Notes: generated by a model not told the origin, from the sequence alone. 64,000 bases of DNA from Undaria pinnatifida (GCA_012845835.1 JABAKD010000010.1:18239204-18303203); one strand, 5' to 3'; positions 32,383 to 45,055 are shown, counted from the first letter of the stretch. Made by a program: numbers and translations.

Positions 32383-32575
32383 ACATTATAAAAAATGAAA
32401 ATACACTCCAGCTGTGAGATCGAAGATTTCGTCGAAACTCATCTTTGCAAGCTGTGTGTGATACTCCGATCGCGCGCATTACAAGTTGTGTGTCCTCATT
32501 AAGGATATAGGTCGGCGACTCCCCTTACAACTACAGTGTAGCTATCAGGGTCAACAGGACGATTTTAGTCAAATA
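32383..32575 (-). repeat. R1 repeat, partial inverted copy
   Basis: Holds the terminal half of R1 (ACACTCCAGCTGTGAGATCG through GGGTCAACAGG), breaking off before the Pro-rich-looking C-tract end. Confidence 0.75.
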
Positions 32576-32907
32576 TTATATCAGGAGTGTTCTGGTCGGT
32601 TATTATTGTGCTTCCCGTGCCCGAAAATGTGTAGCGTGCATGAGCTTCAAACACCGATCACTCGTAGGTATGCGCAGAAAGCATGGTGAGCACTAGCAAA
32701 ACCAAGGAAACCCACAAAAACATAAAACCCGGTGCACAGACAAACAACCAATCGATCAACCCACCAGAGAACAACACCTATCATGTCATAGCTGGGACGG
32801 TATATTGGCCGAGATACTGTTGTACCAGAACTAACGCTGTGTGTTTCTTTCGGTTTCTGCCGTGTCCTCGTGGATATTACAAGACAGAATAAAAAGGACT
32901 TGGACAA

Positions 32908-33150
32908 GACGATAATGATGATGATGATGATGATGATGAAGACGATGATGATAACGATGATGGTGATGATGATAACGAAGACGATGATGATGATGATGAT
33001 GAGATGATGATGATGATGATGATGTTGACGATGATGCTGATGATGATAGTGATGATGATAATGATGATGATGATGAGGATGATGATGAGGACGATGATGA
33101 TGAGGATGATGACGATGATGCTGATGCTGATTATAATGATGATGACTGTT
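32908..33150. repeat. Imperfect (GAT/ATG)n microsatellite
   Basis: About 240 bp of GAT triplets with GAC, GGT and AAC interruptions. The His- and Met-rich ORFs across it are artefacts. Confidence 0.95.
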
Positions 33151-33923
33151 CAATATTCGGTTGGAATGCCGCTGGCAAGTAGTAGCACAGGCTTGCGCTG
33201 GTAGTGGTCAAACTACCTTGCTGGCGCTTGGGGCTCAAAGATCTTCATGTTGAAAGTGCCACTTTTGGACAAGAAAAAAGGTAGAAACAAAAGGAAGGAA
33301 CAAGAGAGAACAGGAGAGTGGCCGAGGTGGGCCTGACGGTCACCTGATCGAGACGGCATAATGCTCATGCTACAGTACGATGTATTCTACGGGCGGTTGC
33401 CTGACCTATACCTACAGCAACTTTTCTTAATGCTTGCTCTAGGTCTGCCGTACCTACGGCAACGTTCCCTGACGTTTGCTCGTGGGAACTTAGCTACGTC
33501 AACGTCCCGATCGTCAGCCAAAATCGTATTCCATGAAAATTGCTATACGTTCGTTATTGCGCCGCATTATCACTCGTATCTAATTACGCCGCACTGCTCG
33601 TACGCACTACTGCTTAGGTAGATCGATCGCATAACGCTGACTACGATGCTTCTGCTTATTTATCAGTACTTACTTTATGCTGCTGAGCATTGACTACGTA
33701 TACTACTGTACTGTTGTAGTCGCTACTGAATATTTTTCACGATAATAGGCTGCTGTTGCCTATTTGTACTCCCCCTGAATGGAAGTCGCGCCTGCAACGA
33801 ATCCAAATGTCGGAAAAAAAAACTTGCTACATCCTACCCTGGGCTTACCCCCTTAACTTCCATACTATGCAGTAAAATGTCGTTGCAACTGGTGTCTTTT
33901 TTACTGTTGTAAAGCTTGTCAAC

Positions 33924-34400
33924 TCAACGAATGTCAATGCATGTGTACGCAATCAATGTTGAAACTAATACACAGAAAATCAAAATACCAAAGAGCACAT
34001 TCAGGCCCGTTCGTTGACGGCGGCAATGAGGATGTAGACAAGTCCTAATGTGTTTCAAACAATACTTCTGTTTGAATACTGGCAATACTCTGAAATTACA
34101 CAACATCAGTGGAACGGCATCAATGGCCCATTCAAACGTACCAAAACCGTCGCAACGAATGCTTTTTGAAGACAAACGCAAGGGTTCAAAGTCTACCGCT
34201 AGCCCACCCTGATCATGCATCACCACATGGCTGACGAAGACCACGCTGTACATACAGTACGCTTGCTGCATGTCCCGCTTCTTCTGGACTACAGCACCCC
34301 AATCGATTGCCTCGACCAAAATCCAGACCGCACCGCGCTCAGGCGCACTATTGTACGTACACTGTTCGGGTATACCCTCCAGTACATATGCCGTGAGCAA
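33924..34400 (-). CDS. Hypothetical 158-residue protein with C-terminal membrane segment
   Basis: Not recognised. A single open frame starts with ATG at 34,400 in non-repetitive sequence. Composition is balanced rather than low-complexity, with several Cys. The C-terminal 25 residues contain a clear hydrophobic stretch (VLFGILIFCVLVSTLIAYTC) preceded by basic residues (HCRRQR), as in a tail-anchored or last-exon membrane protein. No domain, splice support or paralogue was found. It may be a chance ORF; the lack of repeats nearby is its main support. Confidence 0.25.
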   Translation of the reverse strand: MLTAYVLEGIPEQCTYNSAPERGAVWILVEAIDWGAVVQKKRDMQQAYCMYSVVFVSHVVMHDQGGLAVDFEPLRLSSKSIRCDGFGTFEWAIDAVPLMLCNFRVLPVFKQKYCLKHIRTCLHPHCRRQRTGLNVLFGILIFCVLVSTLIAYTCIDIR

Positions 34401-34454
34401 AAAAATAATGACATATTAATTCGTGATACGCGCCGGGTTTGACCGCTTTCTTAA

Positions 34455-34529
34455 CCCTTTGACGCCCAAATATTCGGGGACACCATCTACATAGAAATAT
34501 CGTGTGTTTTTTTTCAAGTTAGAAAAGGA
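34455..34529. mobile_element. 75-bp TTAA-flanked mini-element (piggyBac-type)
   Basis: TTAA (34,451-34,454), then CCCTTTGACGCCC; the right end is AAAAGGA, then TTAA (34,530-34,533). It shares TTCGGGGACA with the element at 27.6 kb. Confidence 0.45.
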
Positions 34530-34533
34530 TTAA

Positions 34534-35615
34534 GCTACACTACGATGTGCGCCGGACAAGTTCCTCGCCACAAAATGGGCAAAACCAGAACGCCTACTTC
34601 AGCGTGAAAACTTGGCCTATAGAAGACGGTAGGTATAGTGCGAAGGATATTTGGCCGCCCTATATCGAGAGGCCGCCCTATTCGTGCCTATAGGCAGTTG
34701 TATTAGAGTTACTGTCAGTCGTGCCAATCAAATTTACCCACAGTATATCGAGTGGCCGCCTAGTTCTAACCGCCTTATATAGGCCAATAGGTCCCACTAC
34801 TACTGCACTATGCACCTGGTGTTCCGCGTACGCAGACTTTACACCGCCTTATATTATAATATAGGCTACGCCAGCTACTGCTGCACTATGTACCACGTAA
34901 AATATATACAAAATTTACTCTTCTTCTTTTTAAACGGGCAGGGGAAATCAAAATGAACGGCCACCACTCGTCAATGCGTCAATGCGTCCCCTCGCTTCCC
35001 CTCCCCTCAACTCCAGCCGCGGGGGGGGGCGGCGATGAGACCAACACTTTCAAGCATGTCGTATACGTGCTTCTACGTATATACAGTATATGTCTGTTCG
35101 CCCCTATTGTATGAACAATATGCTGACTTGAATAAAAATACTCGACCCACAAGAGTCGTTTCTTTATGTTTCCTTTGTTACCCCGAAACGCCTAATGCCC
35201 TGTTCTCCCCCCGCTCCCCTTGAAAATATGCACCTAATAGTTGGCCTCGGTTGGCACCGACGATGTAAAACATTAGGCATATTGGCGTTGGCGTTGATTC
35301 GCAACGACGCTGTAAAACATACCAATCACTGCGTGAGCTAGACAACCAGGGTGCCTTTTTTTTGCGGTCACCATGATGGTTATCGAGTTGGATAATGTGC
35401 GGGGTGGAGAACCCTAACTCCGCACAAGGGGAATGGTCGATCGCATCACGTACTGTGAATAAGGTAAGGCACCCACGACGCAGTTACATAGTAATACCCA
35501 TTATAATGATTGCTGTCGCTGGAGTAACCACACCAGAAAACAAAGTATACCATTGGCGCTGTCATCCATAAGCAAGAAAGTGGGCACACAAGGTGCCGAA
35601 GTTCGTCTTACGAGC
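34534..35615. other. No gene seen
   Basis: GGCCGCCCTATATCGAGAG-type short repeats at 34,650-34,880. GGTTGGCACCGACGATGTAAAACAT at about 35,250 resembles sequence at 44.56 and 46.95 kb of the tandem duplication, so it is probably part of the same repeat family. Confidence 0.35.
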
Positions 35616-35617
35616 GG

Positions 35618-35785
35618 TTCTTGGAAGGATGCAGCTCACCCGTTATGCGACTCGCCGAAAACCTTATAGTGCTTCGCGCTTGGTGCAAGCAATGTCTGCA
35701 TGGCTGGTAAAAACCAGACATGCTCCGTCCCGGCATAGTAGGGATGCGAGGGTCTATGTCGATACGACTACGGCCATGCACAAGC
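35618..35785 (+). repeat. R2 repeat, copy 2
   Basis: GGATGCAGCTCACCCGTTAT ... GCTTCGCGCTTGG ... hairpin CTGGTAAAAACCAG ... CCGTCCCGGCATAGTAGGG. The plus-strand ORF running through it to 36,111 is not supported beyond the repeat. Confidence 0.5.
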
Positions 35786-36213
35786 TGAGGACACCCCGCC
35801 CCCCCCCCGCGCGCTTGCGCTTGCGCTTGCTTTCATCCCTACTATATAACATTCCATCAACACCAAAATTAACTGAACACCCAAGAGAGAGTCGTTGTTC
35901 CTCTTTTTTGTTCACCACCCCAACACGCAAAATGTCCCCCCTCCCCCCCACCCGCGCGCTTGTGTTTCTTCCGCCCGCAGTCACCGCCACCACGCCAAGC
36001 GCGTGTAAACGCCATCGGGATCGTGAACACGTTGCAAACACAATACTCACCCTCCTTCTCCTCCTCCTTCCCTTCCTCCTCTTCTACTATCACTCAGCCG
36101 TTACCGACTAAAGACAAAAGGCCGTAGAGTAGTATGCTACCCATCACTCGCACTGCACTACTACTTATTACTGCATACAACGCGCACATACACGCATTGC
36201 ATTTCCTTTTTGT

Positions 36214-39200
36214 TCAGACGTAGGGGTCGGTGTACCTAATCTTGTGGGTTCGGGAATGCTTGTAGCAACGCTTTCCGTCCTCATCCCGAATGGAGTCCCA
36301 ATGACCCCCCTTCTCCCACTTCTTCAGCTTCTTGCCGTCGACAGCTGGTACAGGCGCGATGTTTAGCCCCCAAGGGTGGACTTGCGCTGGGTAGAAAGTC
36401 TGGGCCACAGGCATGGCCCGGACTGCCGGGTAATCTGGGACCATGTGGTGAGGCATCGGTCCGGGGACGCAGGGTGGCCAGCAGGCGCCTGCTGCGGGGT
36501 AATGCCTGATGGTTGAAAGAGAGGGGGAGGAGCAGGGGGAGGGACAGGGGGATGGGGGGGGGGGGCAAGGGGGCAGGGCGGAGGAAGCGGGAGGGGGGGG
36601 GGGGGGGGAGGGGAGGGGGAGGGGAAGCGGGAGGGGGGGGGGCGGGAGGGAAAAGCGTGGCAGAAAGCACAAGAGGCGCGAGGAGGGTTAACGTTATAGG
36701 CTGGAGGTGGTTGTTGCTCAGACCCCCTTGTTGTTTGCAGAGCTATTATTATAGCTATTCATAGTACAGCGAAGCAAACCGCCACATCGAACGCGGCCAC
36801 ATGTCCACTGTCGAGGGTTTGCCACCGCTTCGGTGCGCGCTTCGTCGCAGCGTCCCTTTCAAGCAAGGCCGGCATCACCCGAATTGCACGCACACTAGGA
36901 ACGCACAAAACAGTACCGGTACGAGTACGAATCCGCGAGTGCGGGGAGCACCATTGCCGACCCTCGATATCATTAATATCGCTTTGTGATTTGGAACGGA
37001 ACGACAAAACGAGGAGTTTGGGATCGAGTTCTACTACAACAACAGTAGGATAGCTAAACCAATAAAAAACGGTTTTATTATACACGGCGAGGTGTACCAC
37101 ACAAAGGATCAATAAGGAAGACATCGTGCACCCCTCGGCGAGGCCAGGTACAACACGTATCCATGTGCTGGCCGGAGACGTACGTACTACGAGCTGATGC
37201 GAAAAAACGAAAAAAAACTTCAACAATCAATACAAATACGTAGATACATATCACACGCAGCTTGCAAAGCTGACTTTTGATCTAAATCATTTTTGGTCGA
37301 TCTCACAGCTGAAGTAAGTGTATTTTTTCATTTATTTTGTTAAATATATCACAAGCGCTCAATGCCTGGCCCCACGTGGTAGCTTGAGTGTCCCGAGAAC
37401 ACTGATGAACCTGTGCGGCTCACGCTTTTAGTGATGCCCGTTTAAACACGTCAACTCCTCGGAGGAATCGACCCACCCGGAAAATTCTTGTCGGTTGTAG
37501 CCCCGATTAATGGTCGTAACAGGTTTCTGAATTACGACCTTCCCCAACACCTTTACAGGTGAGCTATTTTTTGTGGCCTGCTGGTGCTCTACACGAAAAT
37601 GACCATGGAGACTCTCTGAAATAGCAGAAACAATCGGCGATATATATGGCGACACGCACCTTTGATCAATATTTTAGCGCAAGAGCTTCAATCTCTGTAG
37701 GAGTGCAAGGGTCTGGCAATTTGGACCCAAGCTTTGGTTTGCGTATTCCCTGATAGTGTGTGAGACGGGCGTTCGAAGAGTTTTAGGATCAAGTGTGCAC
37801 CGTCCGACGCCTGATGATGCAGGACGCCAGATCTCAGTCGTCGGTCTTCATTCGATCACTACAGGGGGTGTGAGTGTGCCTAGTGTGCCTAGTGTGCCTT
37901 TGCAATACATCACCTAGTGTGCCTTTGCATTACATCAAGAGCACAGAAGAGAGATCACTTCGGAACAGTAGCGATCGACGTTCACCGCATGTTCCATCAT
38001 GACTCGACAGCACCAACAACCCGAGCATCAGGCCTGCCACATATACCCAGGGAGTACACGGGAACTTGCGTACCAACCCGGTAGACCCAAGAAGCCCACT
38101 CCAAACGTTAACTTACCCTATTATGACAATTATTTGTTGTATGCGTACTGGTTTTTTCACAGATGTCTGGGTTCGTCCCCCCCAATGCGAGTTATTAGTT
38201 TCCGTGCGCAGAACAAGGCTGACCGTCTTAGACCTGTTGATCCTGGCTGGCATTAGCAGGGGAGTCACCGACCTGTATCCTTCACGAGGGTACACACACC
38301 CCGTAACTCGCGCGATCGATATATCACAAGCAGCTTGCAAAGCTGGGTTTCCTTTTGGTCGATCTCAGAGCTGAAGAAAGTGCATTTTCTCATTTTTTTA
38401 AATATATTGCACGCTCAAGTTCTGTAGGGTTTGTGGATCTCGGGTAAGGGTATGGGGGTTTTACAGAACTTCCAGACGTTTCGGGAACGGGTATGAAAGT
38501 GGTACAGAACTTCCAGAAGTTCCGGGTATTGTGGCACAGGCATACAGATCTCACAGAAATTCCGGGCGGGTGCAAAACACAATGTACCCGTACCCCGGGT
38601 ATTGTGGCACGGGTCTTACAGAACTCACAGAAGTTCCGGGTGCGTCTTACAGAAGTTCCAGAAGTTCCGGATAGGGGGATGAAAGTCTTACAAAACTTCA
38701 AGAACTTCCGGGTATTGTGGCACGGGCGTACAGAACTTACAGAAGTTCCGGGCAGGTATAAACATGCTGTACCCGTACCCCGGGTCTTTGTGGCACGGGC
38801 GTACAGAACTTACAGAAGTTCCGGGCAGGTATAAACATGCTGTACTCGTACCCCGGGTCTTTGTGGCACCGGCGCACAGAACTTCCAGAAGGTCCGCGTA
38901 CGGGTATGAGTGTCGTACAGAAGTTGCAGAAGTTCTTTATAGGGTAATACCCGGGGTAAATACATACCGGGTATGGCTTTGTGTGTACCCTACAGACAGA
39001 AAGAATATAGAAAGTTCGGGTACGGGTATGAATGTCGTACAGAACTCTCAGACGTTCCGGGTACGGGTAAGGTTGTACAGAACTCACAGAAGGTCCGGGT
39101 ACGGGTAATTCCCGGGTAAAAACCCGCCTTAAAGGGGGCGAAAAAACAACAAATTAACTGGCAAAAAAACAACACAATTGTCATCGCAATTCCAATTACT

Positions 39201-42009
39201 GCGATTGGCATATATATTGCATACACTGATGCAAATCATACGAAATAACACATATATATATACGTCTATAATACTACTACTATTTTGCAACACAGATCAT
39301 ACATCTTTGTTTTTTCACACACATCTATTTTCCAGCTTCTTCTGGACAAGTCGTGGTCGCAGGTGTCGTCCCTTCTCGCCCCCCGGTTCTTGCCTTCAAT
39401 GTCTATCGCGCATAGATAGATAGGATTCTGCAATCCCACTGCTAGTCGATTTTTCATCGAGTGAGTGTTGCTAACTCACGCTCTCGCGCTTCAGCAAGTC
39501 AATTTGTGCACAACAAGAAAAAGTCCCCACGAATTTATGCGAGAGTATGCACTCGGGGGAATTCAACCTCACGAAACTGACCTATACCAGGCTCGAGGAC
39601 AACCTGAAACTGTTGTTGAACAGTTGGAAATACACCCCCCCTCCCCTAAAACCTCCGCCCTCCCCTCACCGGTTACACGACTTACTACATGAATACAACA
39701 CACTATAAACTGATTGATGAGAATGCGTTCCTTCCACGGCCGTCAGATTTTGTCTCCCTCAAGAACGGGTTTTATAGTTTCCGTGCTCAGGTTGATTAGC
39801 ATCACCCTGTTGACCCTGGTACAAGCGACACATCATTGTGTAGTTCCAAGGGGAGTCGCCGACCTACATCCTTAATGATGAGGACACATACCCAGTAATA
39901 CGCGCAATCGGAGTATCGCACACAGCTAGCAAACATGAGCTTCGGCGAAATCTTCGATCTCACCGCTGATTGGAGTGCACATTTGTTTTATAATATAGTC
40001 TAGATACCTGGTCCCTGTTGCTACTACTGTTGTTGCGGGTATGATACGCTTGAGACTACATCGGGGGGAAAAGGAAAAACGCGAAGTTACCTGGTTACTT
40101 TATCGAGGTCCTGGTGATGCCAGATGTATTTTTTGCGGGCTAACTGCGCGATCCTCGCTTATGGTCCACTTGATGTCGGCGGCTGATCTAATGCAATATT
40201 CACGCTTGGACTCAAAGCGCGACATAATAACCAAAGCGCGACTAAATGATAATATTGTTGTTGTACCCCTTATTTCGTACCTCGGTACCAGAGGTACGTA
40301 CAGAAAGAAAAACCCACAAGCGAACAAAAAACGTACCTGGTATACATGAAAATGTAACGCGTGAAACGGATGAACTAACATTTTTGTGTTTCCGTTTCGT
40401 ACATATTATATAAGTACTTGAATCAAGATCATGGAAAAACAACTACCAAAAATAAGTAATGCACTTACTTGACAAATGTACATTCAGTCGGTATTGGTTC
40501 CTTGCTTCAACCTTCGTTGTATACGGAATCAAGGCTTTGAGCTCAGCCTTTTTTATGCGCTCTAGTACCGTCCGGTAGAGACTGAGGGGAACCTGGCAGC
40601 CTTAGTGACAATCAAGTGCAATGCTAAGCTGTTCACGTGCTGAAAAACTGCAAGACTTCCTTCATCATCTGCGGCAAACGTACAGGTGAACATTTGGTGA
40701 TGAAGGAGTTTAATATACGAGTGAATAGAACTGAAAAGAAGTGCGGGTTAAGAAAAACGAGAATGACATGTTATGGATGGGATACAAGCATTCATATTGG
40801 AGCGACCATAACAAGTAAGTCAGGAAGGACGGGATGGAATGGATATACACTACTGCTCTTGCTGTGCACTGCCTATACAAGGGAATTACCATTATTAATA
40901 GTATACTCACGGCTGACGTCCTTAATTAACCTGTTGTTGTTGTTACTAAAAAACGATTTTGTCCGCCTTGTCCGCAGACCGCGATAAAAAAATAACACCT
41001 TCGCCTTCCTCCACAAAATTTTAAAACTGATAAAAAATTAAAATAAAGAGGATGCAAAATAGAATAAGCCGCGGAATGAATTTGAGTCTCACCAATTCAT
41101 GTGGTCGCGCCCACCCATCACCGGCACCCAGACCACCTCCTCCTCCTCCTCCTCTTCCCTGTTCTTCTTCCCTGCGCGCATTAAAAGGAAAACAACAATC
41201 AACCAGACGCGGAGGACGTGCGGAGTAAAGTGGCTGTTGTTGCTGTTGAACGCTGAGCACGGTGCGCCAAGCACGCGGGCTGCGCTACCAAATCGAAATA
41301 ATAGCAGAACTGAGGACACCGGTTACAGAGTAGCCTGTAGTACCTGGTACCGCAGCAGCATTGCTGCATGCAGTAGTTACATGTATGTCGTATGTATGTG
41401 TTTAAAAAAAAGGGACAAGCCTGGACAAACGTGAAAACTGTTCGAGACGCTTTCTTTCGTAAATTAATTATTAGACTAATAGTCTAATAATAATAGAAAA
41501 AAAGATCACGCGCACATACACTTTCACGTCGCTTCACGAGGAGCCAGCTAGCTGTAAGAATGAGGACTTCGTCGAACCTAGCATTTGCCAGCTGTCAGCG
41601 ATACTTCGCTCGCGGTTGCTCCAACGGGTTGTTTGTGTAGCATGTCTTCAAGAAGGATATAACAGTAGTACAGGATATACATAGATAGGTAGGTAACTCC
41701 CGTAGGACAAGGGTCAACAGAGAAGGGCGACTTCACCAGGCAAGATGTTTTTTCACCGTGCAAAATCGCCAACCGAAAAACTTGATCGACCATAACGATA
41801 ACAACATTACACCACCACACAATAAGCAGAGATAATAATAATTCAGCGAGCAAGACGGCCACCGACGATACAGTCTCCCAAAGCGTTGTGATAGATTGAT
41901 GTCGCTCACGAGTTGTTTGTGGGTGATTTTGTTTGTGTTGTGTCTTGCTTGACTTGCCTTTCTTCGAGGAGCCCCCGCTTGCGAAACCGTGGCTGAAGAA
42001 CGAAGCCAT
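36214..42009 (-). CDS. Gene C: small tandem WW-domain protein (3 exons)
   Basis: Minus-strand exons are 42009-41958, 41171-41093 and 36505-36214, giving 140 residues. Intron 1 has the GC donor (AAAG|GCAAGT) and intron 2 the donor ATTG|GTGAGA, with phases 1 and 2 as in gene A. The N-terminus (MASFFSHGFASGG) is nearly that of gene A. A longer Glu run (7 E) precedes WW1, whose first half ends DHMNW. Its second half has diverged (H-Y-P-A-A-G-A-C-W-P-P-C) but keeps H, G and the second W-x-P. The linker is Pro/His-rich. WW2 is almost unchanged (W, D-G, RCYKHSRT, Y for the second W, T-D-P). Intron 2 is 4.6 kb and filled with R1, SINE and minisatellite copies. This paralogue lies outside the A/B duplication and is more diverged, so it is older. 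No ligand or pathway can be inferred. Confidence 0.78.
36535..36660. repeat. G-run/GGGA-rich tract in intron 2 of gene C
   Basis: GGGGAG-type purine tract next to the exon 3 acceptor. On the gene's strand it is a very long C/T tract that probably serves as the polypyrimidine tract. ORFs through it on both strands are artefacts. Confidence 0.7.
37240..38395. repeat. R1-related partial copies in intron 2 of gene C
   Basis: 37,250-37,330 carries only the terminal part (CACGCAGCTTGCAAAGCTGA ... CTCACAGCTGAAG). 38,150-38,395 carries a diverged longer part (TTAGTTTCCGTGCGCAGAAC, GGGGAGTCACCGACCTGTAT, CTCAGAGCTGAAG). A short tandem repeat CTAGTGTGCC lies at 37,875-37,930. No gene is seen between them. 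Confidence 0.55.
38430..39125. repeat. Minisatellite with ACAGAACTTCCAGAAGTTCC units
   Basis: About ten imperfect units combine the near-palindrome GAACTTACAGAAGTTC with GGGTATTGTGGCACGGG or CCCGTACCCCGGGT. Two adjacent ~95-bp units at about 38,700-38,850 are almost identical. It lies in intron 2 of gene C and is related to the TACCCGGGTA arrays at 2.2 and 4 kb. Confidence 0.8.
39335..39605 (-). mobile_element. tRNA-derived SINE, 5'-shortened copy, minus strand
   Basis: Matches 8,425-8,690 (GGACAAGTCGTGGTCGCAGG, ATTTTTCATCGAGTGAG, CTCACGAAACTGACC) at about 80-85%. The B-box is decayed and the A-box region is missing. It is a useful second member for defining the family. Confidence 0.65.
39640..39995 (+). 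repeat. R1 repeat, near-full copy
   Basis: CTCCGCCCTCCCCTCACCGG through CTCACCGCTGATTGGAGTG, inserted directly beside the SINE copy in intron 2 of gene C. Confidence 0.8.
41540..41745 (-). repeat. Diverged R1-related copy, inverted
   Basis: AATGAGGACTTCGTCGAACC, TTGCCAGCTGTCAGCGATAC, AGGGTCAACAG follow R1 order with about 70% identity. It lies within intron 1 of gene C. Confidence 0.5.
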
Positions 42010-42553
42010 CAATTCGCTGCTACTCCTGCTGCTGTTGTTGTGATTCCTTCCTTGCTTGGATGCCTCGATGCCTTGCCTTGCTTTGCCTTGCCCTTTGTCT
42101 GTGCCTGCTGCTGCTGCCTCTGTGTAGTGGAGCGCTGATGCTGTTGCTCTGCTGTGCTGCGTCTCGCCTTTTGCCGTGTGCGTGAGGCGACACGAATTGT
42201 TTATTAGCTCGATTGAGCTTTGACCGTTCCTGTTCTGTGTTTTGTATATCTTGTTGTTGCTTATTGCGGGGCTATTATGGTTGTGAGAGGAGAGGGGTGA
42301 GGTGTGACGCGCAGCACGGTCGCGCAAGTTAGTTGCACAGCGGAGATTTCGGAGAGATGGGGGCGTAGAGGGGGTTTAACCGGCGTGTTTTTACTGGCAT
42401 TTTGTACGACGTTTAAACGGTCCTCGGATCGGGTCCTTGTGGTGAACACGGTCCTGATCATACACCGCAACCAACCCCAAAATGAGAGCGAATACCGCAA
42501 AGAAAATAAGAGTATTAGTCTATTAGTAGTAGAAGTTTCTTCTCGGCTCTCGC
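42010..42553 (-). promoter_or_regulatory. Upstream region of gene C
   Basis: On the gene's strand the sequence before the ATG is CAGCAGCAGGAG-rich, preceded by GCAAAGCAAGGCAAGGCATC. This matches the 5' leader of gene A (GCAAGCAAGGCAAGGCTTGA) and suggests a shared 5' UTR. The long minus-strand ORF through it is only leader sequence open by chance. Confidence 0.4.
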
Positions 42554-42772
<219 letters not shown>

Positions 42773-42784
42773 TACGAAGGACAC

Positions 42785-45055
42785 GTGAAAATCAACGAAA
42801 GAAATACAAACGTCTCCAAGATCAATTTGCCAGTGGCCTTGTACCATTCATTGGGTACCTGTTCAACAGTAGATACGCGGCGTCGGGTATGTATCTGCTG
42901 CTGCTGCTGCTCTGGGAGTTATGAGCCTATTACAAGTAATAATAGCCCCCACAAAAGAAACTTAGTATGTTATTAAGACTAAATGACGGAGAACAAAAAA
43001 ACTACCCTTTTTTTGTTATCCTCCGGCGGACGGGGAAAAATAAAGCTTTAGCCCACCACACTTCCACGTATTACTAAACTACTCCCCAGCTGTTATATAC
43101 CAGGTATATACTTCGCGAAGGTATATGCACACCCTCTTTCTCAAATAAGAAATCTGCTGGATGTACGAAGTCTAAAACCAATACTTCGTACGGGGTTGGG
43201 GTTATCTCGGATTTGCAACTTACCAGGTACCTGATTAGTCTAGTCTAATACTTTCGTATCAACCATGCATTCACCTCGTGAGATCGAGAATTTTGTGTCG
43301 AAACTATTAACCTTCTTATTATTATGAAAAATGAAAATACACTCCAGCTGTGAGATCGAAGATTTCGTCGAAACTCATCTTTGCAAGCTGTGTGTGATAC
43401 TCCGATCGCGCGTATTACGAGTTGTGTGTCCTCATTAAGGATATAGGTCGGCGACTCCCCTTGCAACTACAGTGTAGCTATCAGGGTCAACAGGGTGATT
43501 TTAGTCAGTCTGTGCGCGGAAACTATAAAACCCGTTTCTGAGGGGGACAAAATCTGACAGCTAGCTGTGGAGGGAAATGTATCATTTTATCAAATGAATC
43601 CTGTAAGTCGAATAACCGGTGAGGGGGGGGGGGGCGGAGTTTTAAAGGACGTGGGGGCCTGGTTTTGATCAAAAGCGAGCGGGGTTATTATGTGTCTAGA
43701 CGAGCGGGGTTTTTGTGGCATGTCGTGAATACTCTATGCTGGGCGGTACCGAACAAAAACATTACAGACAGACCACGCGCGTAGAGTACTACTATTGCCG
43801 TGGTGTGTTACATACCAGGCGCACGACGAAGTACGTGTTTGCACGAGTCCTCCCCGCCGAGGAGAGATATAACTTTATTTTTGTTTTTTGGGTGTTAACG
43901 CGGGTGCTCCTCGCCAAGGAGAATGGTTGTCACGCACAAACCTCCAGACAATATCGTTAGCATCATGTCATCGCAATCTCAGCAACTTCAACAACCTCTC
44001 AGGCTCAATACCTAATACCAGGTAGTACCAGATTATAATATATGACACATACATACATACCATAGGGTAGCCTATGTATGTCGAACAACATCGGTCAGGC
44101 AAACGTCACAGAAAAACGAGACGGTAGTAGTGTCGCGGTGGGTATTATTGCAGTCAGTCGTGCGTTCACGTTGTTCGCATGCACCCCCCCCCGCGCGCGC
44201 CCCCTCGCCGACGCTTTTCGTAGTAGATGAATAAATAGTAAATAAATGGTGTTCCGTTTGCCGCATGACCTTTCGATCCCTCCATCCCTGGCATGTAGCT
44301 ATGAATAAGAGCCGTCTATCTTCCAATGTCCGAATGCATTTCATTTGCGCCCTCGCTGTAGATGGGGCGATCAATTGTGTTTTGCTGCTGTGTTCAAGGA
44401 TTTTATGTACACACCGTCTCCCCCCCCCTTCCACCGCTAGCACTGTGGCACGGCACCTCCGGCGTCTGCTGTTTACGAAACCCTTCCATGTAGGCTTCGC
44501 CGCCCCCCCCCCCCCTCCATGACAAACCCCCCTGAGCAGCTGGGGGGGCTGGCGTCGGTTGGCAACGTCGCTGTAAAACACACCCCTCACTACGTGAGCT
44601 AGACCACCAGGGCACCGTCTTTTTGTTTTATCGTTTGTTTTTAACGTTTTTGGCGGTAACCGAGATGATGGTGGCGGTTGACTTAGATCATATCGCTCGG
44701 TGTGGAGAACCTGAACACCGCGAAACCACGGTAACGGTGATGGTATCACGTAGTCTGTACACCAGCGTAAGGCACCCACGAACGAGGAAGTTACGTAGTG
44801 TCCATATTGTTGTCTCTGGAAGCGTGGCCACACACAGCACACCCGAAAGAAAAATGAACTCCTTCGAAGCATTCATCCATCTCCGCAAGAAAGTACGCAC
44901 AACAACAAGGTGGTGCGGAAATCCGCCTCACAAAAGTTGTTTTTAGTAGGATGCAGCATAAAAAACCGAGGTGGTCCGTCTCGGCATTGTAGCGGTACGA
45001 GAGAGGGTATTTGGTCTTAAACCTATATATACATACGGTCATTATGCATGAGATG
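42785..45055. repeat. Tandem duplication, copy 1 (contains an R1 insertion)
   Basis: Shares with 45,760-47,880 a GCTGCTGCTGCTG...GGGAGTTATGAGCCT block, ACACCCTCTTTMTCAAAYAAGAAATC, TGGCATGTCGTGAA, CAAGGAGAATGGTTGTCACG, GGCACGGCACCTCCGGCGTC and a GAGCTAGACCACCAGGG segment. Identity is about 75% by eye. The 266-residue minus-strand ORF at 44,872-44,072 is not preserved in copy 2. Confidence 0.7.
43318..43700 (-). repeat. R1 repeat, near-full inverted copy
   Basis: Runs from AAAATGAAAATACACTCCAG to GGGGGCCTGGTTTTGATCAA. Copy 2 of the tandem duplication passes straight from GTGTCGAAGCTAAC to TTTTTGTGTGGCATGTCG, giving an R1-free site and showing that R1 is a mobile unit of about 380-400 bp. Confidence 0.85.

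Noticed and set aside
32647-33153. His-rich 168-residue ORF
   Set aside because: Translation of the (GAT)n microsatellite.
35593-36111. 172-residue plus-strand ORF
   Set aside because: It starts inside an R2 repeat and continues through C-rich sequence, with no conserved frame among R2 copies.
38430-39125. Heat-shock elements (GAACTTCCAGAAGTTC)
   Set aside because: Module spacing is one base short of the nGAAnnTTCn rule, and the motif is part of a minisatellite in an intron.
38430-39125. CRISPR-like array of regularly spaced repeats
   Set aside because: Units drift, spacers are themselves repeats, and the context is eukaryotic.
44072-44872. 266-residue minus-strand ORF
   Set aside because: The frame is not kept in the second tandem copy, and it includes C-run translations.
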